Shown here: piece by piece, positions 48,096-61,300 of the stretch | Layout: the number at the start of each line of letters is the position of its first letter | How positions within the stretch are numbered: position 1 is the stretch's first letter | Translations under genes and position numbers: made by a program | The notes under the pieces: generated by a model | Told to the model about the DNA's origin: nothing | Databases searched by the model: none | Seen by the model: only the letters and a program-made list of their open reading frames with translations | NCBI GenBank assembly: GCA_003344405.1 | Contig: NOWV01000060.1 | Span: forward strand, 248,001 to 312,000 | Reading direction: 5' to 3' | Length of the DNA stretch: 64,000 nt | Source: Trichoplax sp. H2 | Taxonomy: Eukaryota > Placozoa > Uniplacotomia > Trichoplacea

Positions 48096-51000
48096 AACTG
48101 TCTAACCTAAAATAAGGTAATAAAAGTTAAGATCCGATTTACAACAAAAATTTAACAACACCCTGCTATGATATGCCTCTAGCACGAAGATAAATTAACT
48201 AGCATGCAAATAGAAATCAATACACAGACATTTTTATTTCAATCATTCATTCTGGTTTTAACTGAATTTGTTAAAATTAGAGCAAAAGATCAGAGTGTTA
48301 TCCGGAAATGCCTAATAATATCTTATAAAATTAAGAAGCCTTTGGCAGTGAACGAAAGTTTTCCGTTGTAGGTTTAGTTGTGACGATAATTGACAGATGA
48401 TTAGTAGATCTTTCACTATTCATCCAGAAAGTACCCAGCTACCAAGTCAATGTAAACATTGATTTATTACCCTTGATTAAAACAATTTTCTATCATAATG
48501 ACAAAGACTAGCTAACATCCGATAACCAATCAACCAATTATATCAATCTATTGAGCAATATTAATATAAGTTAAACTCATACACCCAGAAGCCTCCTTGT
48601 GATACGATGAATAAATAATTGCGCTAAACCGTAGACAATATATGTGTACTAAAGATGTAACCTAAATTAAACTACTGTATTATCGTCCTCTGAGGCTATC
48701 ATAACCTGATTTGCTTTTATCAATACTCCAATGATTACCAACTACCAATTCTATAATACTATGCTAGCTAGCTGCTAGTACCTATGGCAGAAGTTGCAGT
48801 TACTGTGTAATGGTGATAATGCTGGATATTAGTCTTTTATTGCTAGAAATAAGGAAAGCGATTGCATCAAAATGCCATCTGGCAGTTAATACTTGATATG
48901 ATGTGTTAGGTAGTTGTGTAAAAGAAAAGATTATTTTAGTTGATGGCAAATTAGAATCGAGTTTAGATTGAGGATAAGGACAGATGTAAAAGTGATTTTA
49001 ACTCATTGCAGCCGTACAACATAGATTATAAAGTGTTGAAAGCCAGTAATGCAAAATAGATTACTTGAAAGTGAATACTTATGGATGCGGTAGAGGTGAA
49101 AGATATGGAATATTTCTTCTGTTTATAATATAGCAAGGTTAGGCGTCAAGTTTCAGTACTACAGTGCATGATCACTTTTAATTTAGTAGGCATAAGTTGT
49201 TGCTGCCATCGTCAACATCGGTCATTATAATGTCACTTAAGAGTTAAAACAAATTCAAATATTAGAAATTATCGATAGAAGCTTAATGTAAAATGTCTAT
49301 AATAATTTATTCCAGCAAAGCCTTCACATCATGGAACAGACAATAGCTGATGATGAAAGACGCCTGTCAGCTCGATTATTATTGATATTAATTGAATAAT
49401 GCGAGTTATTATTAGTCATGATATAATTTCATTGGATGATGTAGACTCAGAATGGATCAAATCGTGCCCAATGCATACATTAATATTATTATGATGATGA
49501 TTAGGCCTTGATTGCCATCAATTTATTCAATGACAGCCTTCTTAGTCTGGTTGCTTAGATGTATTCATCGGCGGTACTTGCACAATAATGATTATGATAA
49601 TAGTTAACTATCGCTATTATTTGCCTTGAGTTATTTCAAATAGGATGAATATCTTCCTATACAAATAGAATAAAAAAGAAATTATCTATCAGCATTTATT
49701 ATTATCACATAATTATTCTGTGGAGAAAGAAGTGGACATTAATGAATACTGCTACATTATTGGTATGCGCCTGTTGCCAACTATCCATAATATATTATTT
49801 CCATCTAACTCTATCACAATTTGTGTACCATTAGCAAAAAAATACAATTCATATGACGTCCATCTCCATCCTCTGATCCTTATTAAAATCTAGAACATGA
49901 AAGAGACTAGATTTAATTGTTATAAGAAATTGAATAAATTTTTATCTTTTATTAATATCGTGGATTGTTAAAGTGTAGAAGACATTTCCCCTTCTTTCTC
50001 TATTATTAAATATTTCTTGGACATTAAAGCTACAAATTATCCAAATAACTGTAAAAAATTATTGTAGATACTGTAACTAATGCTATAATTGCATCCAATC
50101 AATTTTATTTATAACTTGATCACGTAAACGTCAAGATCAACGAGTTAGAACATTGTATTGAACTATTGATTAAACTGGATTAAGGGCTCAATCATAAAGA
50201 GTATTCTATCCATGGATGCCGAAGTGAGCAGAGTGGTCTAACTATTGATGATTAGTTTTATCCATTTTTTCGTGCCTATTTAATATCGGATGAATAAGTT
50301 AAGGGCGAAAAGAATTCATTTTACCTGGTTTAGGTAAGAGTAAAGCTGAAAAATTGATTTCATTAGCAGATACAAATGTTGCTGCTGTTAACAATGACAA
50401 TTGATAAGGACTTTACTAAGTTATAGCTAGTAGGCAAATGACAATGATTACAGTAATGTCTTACTACGATTTGGCGCTTCTTTCAATATTATCCTACAGA
50501 TCGCATAGATAATCTTTCAACAGTGCAATCTTCGTTGAAGTAGTTCTCTTGCCTTCTATCGAATAATTCATTCGAGGTTGTGCCACTACGTCGATACCTC
50601 CTTACTTACATAGCAATATAACTAACTAGGAGATTTTATTGTATCATCTTAAACTTTTTCAACAGAATCTTTACCGCCTATTTACTCTTCTATCGTTGCC
50701 TAGATAAACTTTGTATGTAATTAGTCAAATTGATGTAATTTATACATGTGCCAATTTTCTACTTTTTTATCACAGTAACAAAGTAGTTTTTCATTTGACC
50801 ATCATTTAACTTCTTCAAGGGAAAGTAATTGAGTTTTTCCCGGCTGCTAACATTCTAATTTTTCTACTCAGCGTTCTATTATAATTATAATTATTAGCCT
50901 GTGATAATCCTACTACTTAGCAATAAATTATGTTGCTTAAGACCGCTATCATAATTGAATTTTTTCAAACTTTCCAACCCGAAAGCAAATGGCACTCAAT

Positions 51001-51929
51001 TAGAAACTTCTGTAATCTATTTACTTTCCTATATATCATTAAATCAAGGTTGATTGAATGATAACTATGCTTTAAAATCTTCTTCTGTTAGTTTCATTCC
51101 TCTCGTTTATCGATACGAGCAACATTGAGACTATCTTTATGAGCAATATTAAAAACGAGCAGATTGGAGTTATGGGTCAAAATACGTCTTAACAATAAAT
51201 ATTGCATCATATCACTTGAAATGACGTATTATACTGTATTCTATCATCTCAAATTACAAAAAATATACTTTTTCCTTCTTAGACTTATGTCGCAACAGTT
51301 TAAATTAAAATAGATTCCTATCGTATGTTCGATTAATACCTGGAAAGAAAACACGAAATAAAATAACAAAGACAACAGTAAAATCATACATTAATAAAAT
51401 GTATACAATGTGACTCAGCATAACCTTGCTATTATAACGATTCAATTTTAAGGATAACATAAACTGAAGTAACAATAACTGAAGTAAATAAGATCAGTAA
51501 TGGAATAATACTTCGACTTTATGCAATGACTTAATAACAGATATAATAAAGGTCGATTAGAACGTAAAAAAATGGGCTAAACGATCATAAATAGTCTAAG
51601 GCCACTTTCAGCAAGATATTTTTTACGATCAATGTCTTACTATAGCTTGAATTGGACTTATCAACTCTGTCAAGTACATAATTTGTGTTTAAGATGAATT
51701 CTAGATCGATGAAAACAAATACTGCAGTACACGAAAGTGGTTTATTGGCCGATATTATTTTTCTTTGTACATGCTTATGAACTCATTCTCTATATAATCT
51801 TAAACTTTAAAAGTTGACCGCAACAACGACATCATAATTTATGCCTACTGGATTAGCGATGGCTATCTTAATCAACAGGAAGAACTGTAGGCATTCTTAC
51901 TTTTAAGATTTAGCAATCTCAAAACAACA

Positions 51930-52120
51930 CCGGTCCTTTTGATAAAGACCGGCCGTCTATTTGATCAAGTATTTCGTACTATAGGTAGCCATAGACTACG
52001 AGAAGGAGTCTATGCTATAGCATTGCCTTAAAATTTGTACTAATTACAATTATTAGAAGGGAAAATCAACTCTGTTGTAAGATGTTATGCAATCGGACTT
52101 TGTCAATGTTATTGACAAAG
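51930..52120. repeat. cluster of three inverted repeats
   Basis: Hairpin 1 at 51930-51952: CCGGTC and GACCGG arms extended by CTTT/AAAG with one bulged base. Hairpin 2 at 51979-52020: CATAGACT and AGTCTATG arms, flanked by CTATAG on both sides. Hairpin 3 at 52098-52120: CTTTGTCAAT, loop GTT, ATTGACAAAG, a perfect 10-bp stem. All three fall within 191 bp of noncoding sequence about 900 bp upstream of the PTB gene. Confidence 0.7.
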
Positions 52121-53008
52121 ACCATAGTTAAAAATATCGCTTTAGATTTACGACAATATGCAACTAAATTAAACGGGAATACTAGCACAATGGCGTACCA
52201 TGAAGGTTAATGTTCGATTAAAAATGTTTAGTAAAAATGTTTTAATCTTCTCGATTTGACAATATCGATAAAATCAATATAAAACAGTCTATTGCTTCAT
52301 ATCGTGATTTAAATGATATTACTTAACAATCTAATAGTAGTATCTCCATAATATAAGATGTTATCCTATCCACGATATTATTATTTTTATTTCTGAGACT
52401 GCAGTAATCTGCAAACCATCTCTTTTGATTTCATATAATATTGTAATGCTCTTGACAAAATAAACAACTTACAATCGTTGCGATAATGTGTAACCAAATA
52501 GGTGATGTATCCAATTTTTTTTATCTCTTTGATTAATGTTGATATTTCCATGAAAGAAAGATTCATGTTTAAGAATTTATTAATGGATAAAATTGTCTAG
52601 TGTGTTAGCAAAATTTGAATTATGATGTTAATATGGTTGTATCTATTCCATCCATAGGCTTGATAACCGTGAAATTCGGCGCTAAAATGCAGCAAAATGC
52701 AGCAACACAAGGACGATAGCAATATAAAGTTGATCAATTAAACAGTTCTAGTGTGATAGTGATATATCGAGAACTATCGGCTAGATTAATTTCTTTACGA
52801 ATTGCAATCGCAGATTTTACCACCATCTCGATATTGCTACAAAGGATAATTTGGCTATTTCTTGTACAAATTTTTATTGAATTTATTCTCTCGATGGTCT
52901 GGGCTTAATTTAGTGTTGAATTTAATGTATCGTTCCATTTGATACTATACCAGATTATTTGGTGGATAAAAAGATTGTAAATATCTCAATTTCCTAGTCT
53001 ATACCGAT

Positions 53009-55166
53009 ATGCTGAAATCATTAAAGAAAAGTGTCCGATTGTCACTCAGTGATTCTAACAGTTATGAAAAGAAGGAAAAGAAAGAGCCTACAAAGTCAGC
53101 ATCATTTTCCTTGCGCAACCTAGAGCTAACGGTTAAGTATATGGGCTATTTGCCAGTATCCGATGCTCGCTCACTGCAAACGTTAAAACAAGCCATTCGA
53201 TTTGTTGTTCAACAAAGGATACGTAGAACTCACTCACGATTTGAAATGAGAAATTTCCAAGTTATTATTTATGATTTAGAAAGTGAAGACACAATTCTTG
53301 ATATCCCAATACAGAAAGTAGCGTTATGTGGTAAAGAATTTGTCAAGGGTTTCGAAAAATGTTTTGCAGTCAATGTTACTACCGATGATTCTCATGTTTG
53401 CCATGTCATGCAAGCAGCAACGACCTATGAAGTAAATGCTGATATTGAATATTTTTGGGGAATTACTCATCAATACGATAGCACTTTATGCTTCCGTTTA
53501 TTTTAGTGATGTTTTAGTAAATTTCCCTTTATTTTAATTGATATGCATAAAATTGATCTCCCTTGATTGACCGCTAATTAGAAACGAACGTATTGATTAT
53601 AATTTTAACTTTTATCCCATGACTTATTTATCTTGAAAGGCGGAAAAGTTTTTGGTTAAAATTGCTGAAGCATTTGAAGCCCTAGGAAAAATGGCTAAAA
53701 AGTCCAAGCAACGAAAATCAACGATTCCTACTCAAGCTGCACCAACATCGAAATCAACACCGGTAGGTTTTGTTAACGGTAGCCATTTTTTTACTATCTT
53801 AATGAAATGCAAGAATCATTTTTTGAACCTTAGTGCAGGATTATTGATGTATAAAGACATTTGAACTCTTTTTCTTTACCTATTTTAACGAATTTCCAAA
53901 TTATGGCTTTATTATTTAAAGGCATCTGATGAAATGGCTCGTTCTGATAATGGCAGCCAGCAACGATCTCGATATAGCAGCAATTTTCTTAATGTCGATA
54001 ACCCTAACACCTTGTCAACAGGGATCTCGAGGGATAGTCATGATGGTTTATCGAATTCGATGGAAACACGACAATTACCACCCATTCCAAAGAATTTCAA
54101 CTACGATAATGCAGAAGTTAGTCAATCTCATCACGCTAATGAGAGCCATGGACTACAAATTCGACCGCTACCACCAGTACCAGATGTAGCGAGAAATTCG
54201 TCAGGCCATGATGATGAAGATGTAGCGAATAGAGAAACTCCATATGCTAGTTTAAAGAATACCGTGAAAAAGGATGAAGTAGAAGATCCTTATAGTACAA
54301 TTAAAAATAAACTCGGTGAAGAAAATCCATACAGTACAGTTAAAAATAAACGTGTTGACGAAAATCCTTATAGTTCGGTTAAAAACAAATCAAACGAAGA
54401 AAATCCATATAGTACGGTTAAAGATAAATTAAATGAGGAAGACCCTTATAGTTCTATAAAAGACATTCGTAAGGCTAAACTTAAATTAGCCCTAAGTCAA
54501 CCAGGACAACAAAATATAACTACCCAAGGGACACCTCAGTATCAAACAGAAGATGAAGAAGATCCTTATAGTACTGTTCGTACTAAAACCAATAGTGATA
54601 ATAGTAAATCCGATGTGGTCATTCAGGTTCGTAGCCCAGCCGGAAATCTTGAGGTATCTACACATGCAAATGATTCGACTAGAGGTAATCCGGCTAAGCA
54701 AGTGGATGAGCAAACAGGCGAAAATAAGAGCGGCGCAGTTATGGCCGAGTTTAAAGCTAGCATTACTCCAGATCTATACGAAGCCAGAAAGTCATATCAA
54801 AGTAGACGTAGTATTGCAAATCAATGGACTAGTTATAATGTCTCCGAAGTATTTGAAGAAGTGGGCGGCGACGAGCAAAATGATGTAAAATCCAATAAAA
54901 AATTTTATGATCCTACCGATATTTATGTTAATCTCCATAAATATAGAATGCAAAATCAAAATAAATCCAGTTCTTCCCGTCAATATAATGATGTTACTAA
55001 CAAAATCGATGATAAAGGGGATAGCGAAAAAGTCCATCAACAAAGCGCCACTAAGACTAATGACAGCCAAGTCGATGGAAATTTATCGGTTAACCAACAT
55101 AAATTTTATCAAAGTATTAAAGATGTTCAGAGTACTTATCAGAAACTTAAAAGTAAAATAAAGTAA
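53009..55166 (+). CDS. PTB-domain adaptor with tandem PYSTVK tyrosine motifs
   Basis: Three exons, 53009-53431, 53640-53762 and 53922-55166, join in phase to 596 aa. Residues about 37-165 form a PTB/PID domain: ELTVKYMGYLPVSDA, FQVIIYDLE, VCHVMQAATTYE and the closing helix AEKFLVKIAEAFEAL that spans the intron. The last exon encodes a disordered tail with LPPIPK and LPPVP proline motifs. After these come PYASLKN, then five tandem 13-residue units (303-367) of the form [DN]PYS[ST][VI]K[ND], and a later DPYSTVRTK (about 396). pY-[STA]-x-[VIL] fits ligands of SHP2-type SH2 domains, so tyrosine phosphorylation and SH2 docking are inferred. I do not recognise a specific orthologue; the PTB recalls the Numb/Dab/GULP/FAM43 class. 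The stop is 227 bp before the next same-strand ATG. Confidence 0.85.
54282..54476 (+). repeat. five in-frame 39-bp tandem repeats
   Basis: Units begin at 54282, 54321, 54360, 54399 and 54438, each starting GAAGA(T/C)CC or GAAAATCC and encoding 13 residues with a central PYS[ST][VI]K. Synonymous and conservative changes separate the units, but the Tyr, Pro, Ser and Lys positions are kept in all five. This suggests selection rather than a fresh slippage array. Confidence 0.95.
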
Positions 55167-55393
55167 GTTTAGAACTCAGCCATTCATTTTTTGTAGATCT
55201 ATACCGCTACGTCTGCAGTTATTTCTAATCGATGTTATTTCATTGCAGTTCCTTAGCAGAGCTAAAAATTTGCTTTGAGATTCTTTTTGCTTAATTTATC
55301 ATTTTATTGTTTTTGGGGGATATTATTTCAATTTTAATCATGTCGACGAACTTACACTGATGGAATAACGTACTCAATGGATGCCGAAAATCG
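55167..55393. other. short intergenic spacer between PTB and ANK-REM-FERM genes
   Basis: Only 227 bp separate the stop codon of the PTB gene from the next ATG on the same strand. It must contain the 3' UTR of one gene and the promoter or 5' UTR of the other, unless the two are co-transcribed. No other gene fits. Confidence 0.6.
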
Positions 55394-58300
55394 ATGTGTA
55401 GATCGAACTTAGTCAAGCAACATAATCAACAGCCAACCCAATTAGATACAAGAGAGGCAGTTCGCCGTGTTGTTAGTGAAATATATAAATATGATTACAG
55501 GTTTGTTCTATATTATAAAATTTAGCAAAGTGAGCTAGTTTGTATGGTATTGTTTTAATTTACCGTACTCAAGATGTTATGGTTATGTGATTATTAAACG
55601 ATATACAATTTGCTGCCGATCGATTCAGGCTAGATAATTCTGAAAAATTAAAAGAAATTATTGATGAAACATCGATCAGCGTTGATTCTATCGATCCTGA
55701 AACTGGCTATAGCTTGCTGCATCATTCAGTATCAAGTGAAAGTTTATCTTCGATCAATTTTTTCCTGGAAAGGTTAAGATCTATCTAGAATTATTAACGA
55801 TAAACCTGTAGTAAAGCTAAATCTTGAGGGAATGAGCGCATAATTATGTTAAACTACGCATACATTACGTCCTGCTGTAGCGCATATTAATGATTAATCC
55901 GGATAGTTAATAAGAATTTTAACTTAAATGGCAAACATACGGCACCATAATTACCCCTTGCTGGACCTTACTCCTTCACTAAACGAAAGTAATTTATCTA
56001 AACGCTACTTCCAACAGTTGGTAAAGCTACTCTATATAAGGTCGACCTTTGATAGACCAATTATCGCTAGATCATCATGATGCTTATAGACTCCAATTGA
56101 TATTAGCATAAGCAAAATATATCTATATAACTTCGGAGTTAATTCTAGTGTAAATAACGCAAATTTTTATTACAACCGTAGTAAATTTCTACGTAAGAGC
56201 TGGAAAATAGCAATCGAGTATCATCATTACATATTTCACTGTATATATCGTTGATTAATTAAGTTATCGTACTTGTAAATCGACCGTAATTGAATCTCAG
56301 GAAAAATATTATGGAATCCTTTTCTTTCTCATATGCTGTATTAACGTTAATTCTATTCCAATACAGGGGCGCTAACGTCAATGTTCAAAATAGAGACAAG
56401 AGGACACCACTTCATGTCGGTGTAACTACCGGCAATTTTTCAATTGTCAAACGTTTACTTTGCCACGGAGCTGATGTTACTATTAAAGATACGCACGGGT
56501 AAGAACTATCCACAATATTATAATTGAAACATCGAATAAATTAACAGACTACACTGTTTTGTGGATTGTATTTTCATAATTTAACAGTAAAAGTTATCCC
56601 TTAGATCAACTAATGTAGAGTAGAGGTAACGTAACAATATCTACCACTTCTAGTTCTAATTATGAATACCAAACAGTTTAGTTGCTTAGCCCAATGATTT
56701 TTCGCGTGATAGGAGTTGTTGCTGGAATTAACGCTTTCATACCATTATTATTACTGAGAAATTTTAACCTCATTGCCAATAGGCGTACAGCATTACATCT
56801 GGTTATGGGTCTACAATTAGATCGTAAAATGATGTTACTACTTGTCGAATATGGAGCAAGAATCAGCGAGGCCGATTCCAGTAGTACAAGACCTGTCGAT
56901 ATTGAGCCGGTTAGTTGTTCTTGCCAATCCGATTTTTCAATCGTAGTTTATAGTTGTAAGCAATACCTTTGAACAACTAATTGCTTTGATATCATATTTA
57001 AAATCTAATTCTAGGAGCTACGAGTTATCCAACGAGAAATGATCCTAAAATGCAACGATGAATTATGCACAATTGATGTTGGAGCAATATTTAGAATTCG
57101 CTCTAGAGTTAATTCTAAAAGTTCGGTAGGATCAGGAACAGGTTCCATAAAAAGTATAGAAAGTCGATCGAATTTTTCTATAACAAATGAAGAAGTAAGA
57201 CTTAAATTAGGTGGCATTGAAGAAAATTCAAATGATAATCCTGATAATTTACTAGCGGTTCCTAATAAGCAACAAAGTGATATGCCGGGGAGTGATGAGG
57301 AAAATGTTAACTATGACATCGAATTTGGTGATGGGTCGGATAAATTGGCTAATTTTCCGAATGTTCTTGATGCTACCTTACATGATAGCTTTGATGATCA
57401 AAGTGAAATTCTTAGTGACGAAAGTAATACTTTAAAGGACTCTTTAAAAAGTGAATTTATAAAAGCTACTAATGAAATAACTGAATCTAGTACGACTGTA
57501 AATAAAGAGACTACCAACGTTAAATTGGCGCCTGCTAATACCGAACTTCAAGCATCACATCAGAGCGGAGGCGATAGTAGGAGACAAATCACTAAAGAAA
57601 ATTCTTCTTTTTCTGATAATAATAAGGACGACTTGGTACCAGTTTACCAAGGAGAAAATTTGATGAGTGATGACAATATCAACGACAATGAGTTTAGCAG
57701 TGATTTGGACGCTTGGGGTGGCGTATTTTCCGAAATGGATGCTTGGGATGATGTCTTTGTGGAAGAAAATTCCAATTTATCATGTAATAGGCAAGGGAAT
57801 AACGATCTGCCTGACACTTCTTCACTAAAGCTTTCAATAGGTCACTCATTCGATCAAAAGCCACTATCACGAGAAGATATTATCAAGAATAAGATTAGTA
57901 ATGTAGAGCTTATCCAAACGTTAAAGATTGAAAACAGCTATCTCGAAGGGCCAAATAATAAAGCTGTGCTTCCCGATGATCCAGCAGAATTAGAAGATTT
58001 TGACAGTAAAGAAATATTTGGGCAAGAAGAAAAAGCCGCTAAAAATCTTCGAAGTTTAGCAATTCTTTCTAAGAATCCAGAATGTCATACTATAATATTA
58101 TCCTTACTCTTCGCTCCAAACAGTATCTTGCAGAAGAATAACCCGAAAAGTTCACCAAGAACTTTATCTGTTCAGTTGACAGCTTTAGCACACACGGAAT
58201 CTTCTGTAAAATCTCTTCCCCGTTATTTGGCTTCGTTTATATTTACACTGTGTAAAGTAAGTAAATATGAAAATTATAATATATTTTTAATTTTTAATCG

Positions 58301-61300
58301 ACAGACATTGGTTCTCACAGTATTTTAATTACTTCTAAGCTTAAGTCGACATGTAAAAGCAGATTATGTTAATAAAATTCTTAAATGTCTATATAATCTA
58401 TCCAGTTAGATTAATATTTTTCCCTCTTTATTTCTTGATCAGTCCGATGGTATTAATAGTCAAAAGAAATCTATCAATAGCGGAATTGTTAATTTGCTGT
58501 CTGATTTATTGGATTCTAAAGCTGATCTGATCAAAGTAAGTACGCTTAAACAGATAAGAACTTATATGAAAATACCTTGCATACTGCTAGCGATTTGTCA
58601 ATTTAATTGACGAGATATCTCACTCCTAACAATTTATGGGGTAAAGTAGTCAAATAAATGTAAAGAATTAAGCCTTATCCATAGATGGTATTTAAACAAT
58701 TTGTACGGTAGATAAAATTATGAAATATCAACCTATGTTTTTCTAACTTTATTTAAATCTATTTTAGAAAATAAGCTAATAATACTATTTGCATCATTGA
58801 TATATAGCGTTATGGAATATTAATCTATGTCTTTGTGAACTTCCTTTAATCCATTTTAGAAAATAAGTTTATCGTTGATATGGGAATTACTCCATATCGA
58901 CAGCGATCGGGAATTTTGTACAGTCCTATCGCATTTCCACGTTGATCCTATGCTTGATTTAGTCGCTCAATGTGAAGCTGAGCAAGATATGCGAGCTGAT
59001 GAATTTGATCCTAATGCAATAGATGATATGTATAGACAATATGTATTGAATAGCCATAACCTGAAAGATAAGTAAGTAATAAAATTGAGCAACTCCTTAT
59101 ATTAAACTGAATATTCCTATCCTTATTATTTTTTTTTATTATTGATTAGCTAAAAACCGGCAATTTAAATCCGGTTTATTTATAAAAGTGGTAATAGACA
59201 TATACTTATGGCTCATACTTATTTTCTCTTTACTATAGTGAAATAATAAGTATGGCCAGCAAAGTTCTTGCTCGGACTAGTATTTATTTCAAAATTAGAA
59301 GGAGCTTAAGCCAAGCTAAAGCTATTGCACTGTTATGTACAACTCATGCACTCCTTCCTCCTACTGAATCTTATCTTTTGGGTTGTACTATTGCTAATAT
59401 TGCTATGGATGCAGATAACCATGCCGTACTGGAAGAATATAATATTTCATACGCACTCAGGGTAAAATAATTAGTATTATCAGCCATTGCTTATTTTCGA
59501 TCCTACTTAGCATAGTACGGTTAATGGGCTAAGTTGCTATTTAGATCTTAATTTCACTTGCTTTTGAACTAAAATTGATGCCTTTGACTATTTTTGAATA
59601 GCCGTTGCTTTCATCAAAGGATCCTTTCATGCAATATCATGCCGCTCGCTGTTTAGTCTACATGGGCTATTATGATTTACATATCTATCTCTTTAGCCAA
59701 GATTATGATGAAATGTTGGGCGACGTAATATACGCCAATGATAATCAATCTGAGCACGACTATATCAGGTAAAAACTGTATGACCTAATTCACTTTCTTG
59801 CGATCCCCTGAGCGAAGCTTAATGAAAGACCTTTATCATAAAAAGAAATAGAATTGTACCTGAATTTACCAGCGTACTTATACTGATTATTTAATTACAG
59901 GGGCACGACTTTAGAACGAATTGTTGAAATATTAACTGGAAATTCATCGGTTTTATGGGGTGGCTCATCGCTGACACGAAATTCGTCCGGTGATTTACGA
60001 GAGAATAGTGATGAAAAACATTCGACTGTTCTCGCAAGTGAACAAATATTAGAGTTTATCTTGACCATGTTTTCAACGTTTGTTAGCGCTGAAATATTGA
60101 TGAATTTATTACTGCATCGGTAAGAGAAAGATACTGATGTCTTGCGTTAAAACTGATTTCATTGCTTATCCCTTAAAAAAACATTAGATCTTTATGTATT
60201 TGATTTCACGAGCGCTCTTGATTATAACTTATTCGTTATTTTTGCAGATTTCGTCATCCATCTGCATCTCGAATATTTGGATGGAAGATTAAATCTAGTT
60301 CATCACCCATCGATAGTGAAAATCCCATGGAAATGTATTCGCCATTACCTTTAGTTCACGTTTATTTAATGAGAGTATGGGAAATGTGGTTGGAAAACTT
60401 TTCTGATGATTTCGTTACCAATTACGGCTTAGCGGTATGGAATTTATATTGATACGTTAACCTAATGAGCCAAGTAATTTTTGATCTTTCCTAATAATTA
60501 GATTTCCTTGAGTAAACTTATTCCATCTATGAGACTTGCCGGTGGTCCTTATCGACCGGCTGCAGCGAGATTGGAAGAACTCTTAGGCAAAATAAAGGTA
60601 AAACATAAAATTAAAATTTTGAATTTTGTTTTTATTAATCTAAGATTAATGATATTAAAATACTGATTGGCATGAAACTAACGTTTCAAACTTAAAGCGA
60701 CTATCACTTATTGCAAATTTTTATTTCAGACCCGAAAATTATCTGACTCTAACCTTGAGGGAACAGGTTCCTTTGAAGCGATCCATAATAAACTATATGA
60801 ACAGGTTAAAATTTATATCCAGTGCGCTGTTATTCTTATAATAGATTGCAAGTTTACTTGCAATGTTCAATTAAATGAGTAGATAAATTGGTGAATACTT
60901 TAAATATTTCTTTTGTCATTTACCTTCTCTATTTTAGATATTAATATTATGCATGATTTCTATATAATAGTGTAAGTTTGATATTATCGGTGGAACGCAA
61001 CCTTGCTCTATCGAAGAAGCTGCAAAACTCGCTAGCATTCAGCTTTATATTGAGGTATGATCTTCGATAGATGTTTATCGAATCTGTCATCATGGCTTTC
61101 ATCCAGTTTATTTAATTAATGATAAAATCACTTAAATTGTTGTTATATGGACTTAATTAGGATATCACCGGTGTTATAGAAGAAAATCATGACAATAACT
61201 ATTCATTACACTTCCTAAAGCCAAAGAAACAAATTTTAATCAATAATCCTGACCAGGATTTGGTTGTTAGCAGGTTGAAATTGAAATAAATACTTTCAGA

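Larger units (their letters stand above)
44816..53008. other. 8.2-kb gene desert with decayed repeats and hairpins
   Basis: No gene is recognised and no open frame of 60 codons or more occurs on either strand. Contents: an alternative last receptor exon (44971-45021), diverged repeats at about 47275-48095, a short helix-hairpin-helix-like fragment at 50312-50404, and three inverted repeats at 51930-52120. GTAC palindromes are nearly absent (one at 46982-46992). Large intergenic regulatory DNA, a noncoding RNA or decayed genes could all lie here. Confidence 0.6.

Noticed and set aside
50213-50250. tRNA-Leu-like string (GCCGAAGTGAGCAGAGTGG)
   Set aside because: No matching acceptor stem or T-loop (GGTTCGAATCC) follows; chance resemblance.
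53929-55161. Several frames overlapping the PTB gene's last exon on both strands
   Set aside because: Shadows of the repeat-bearing coding exon; only the 53922-55166 frame joins in phase to the PTB exons.
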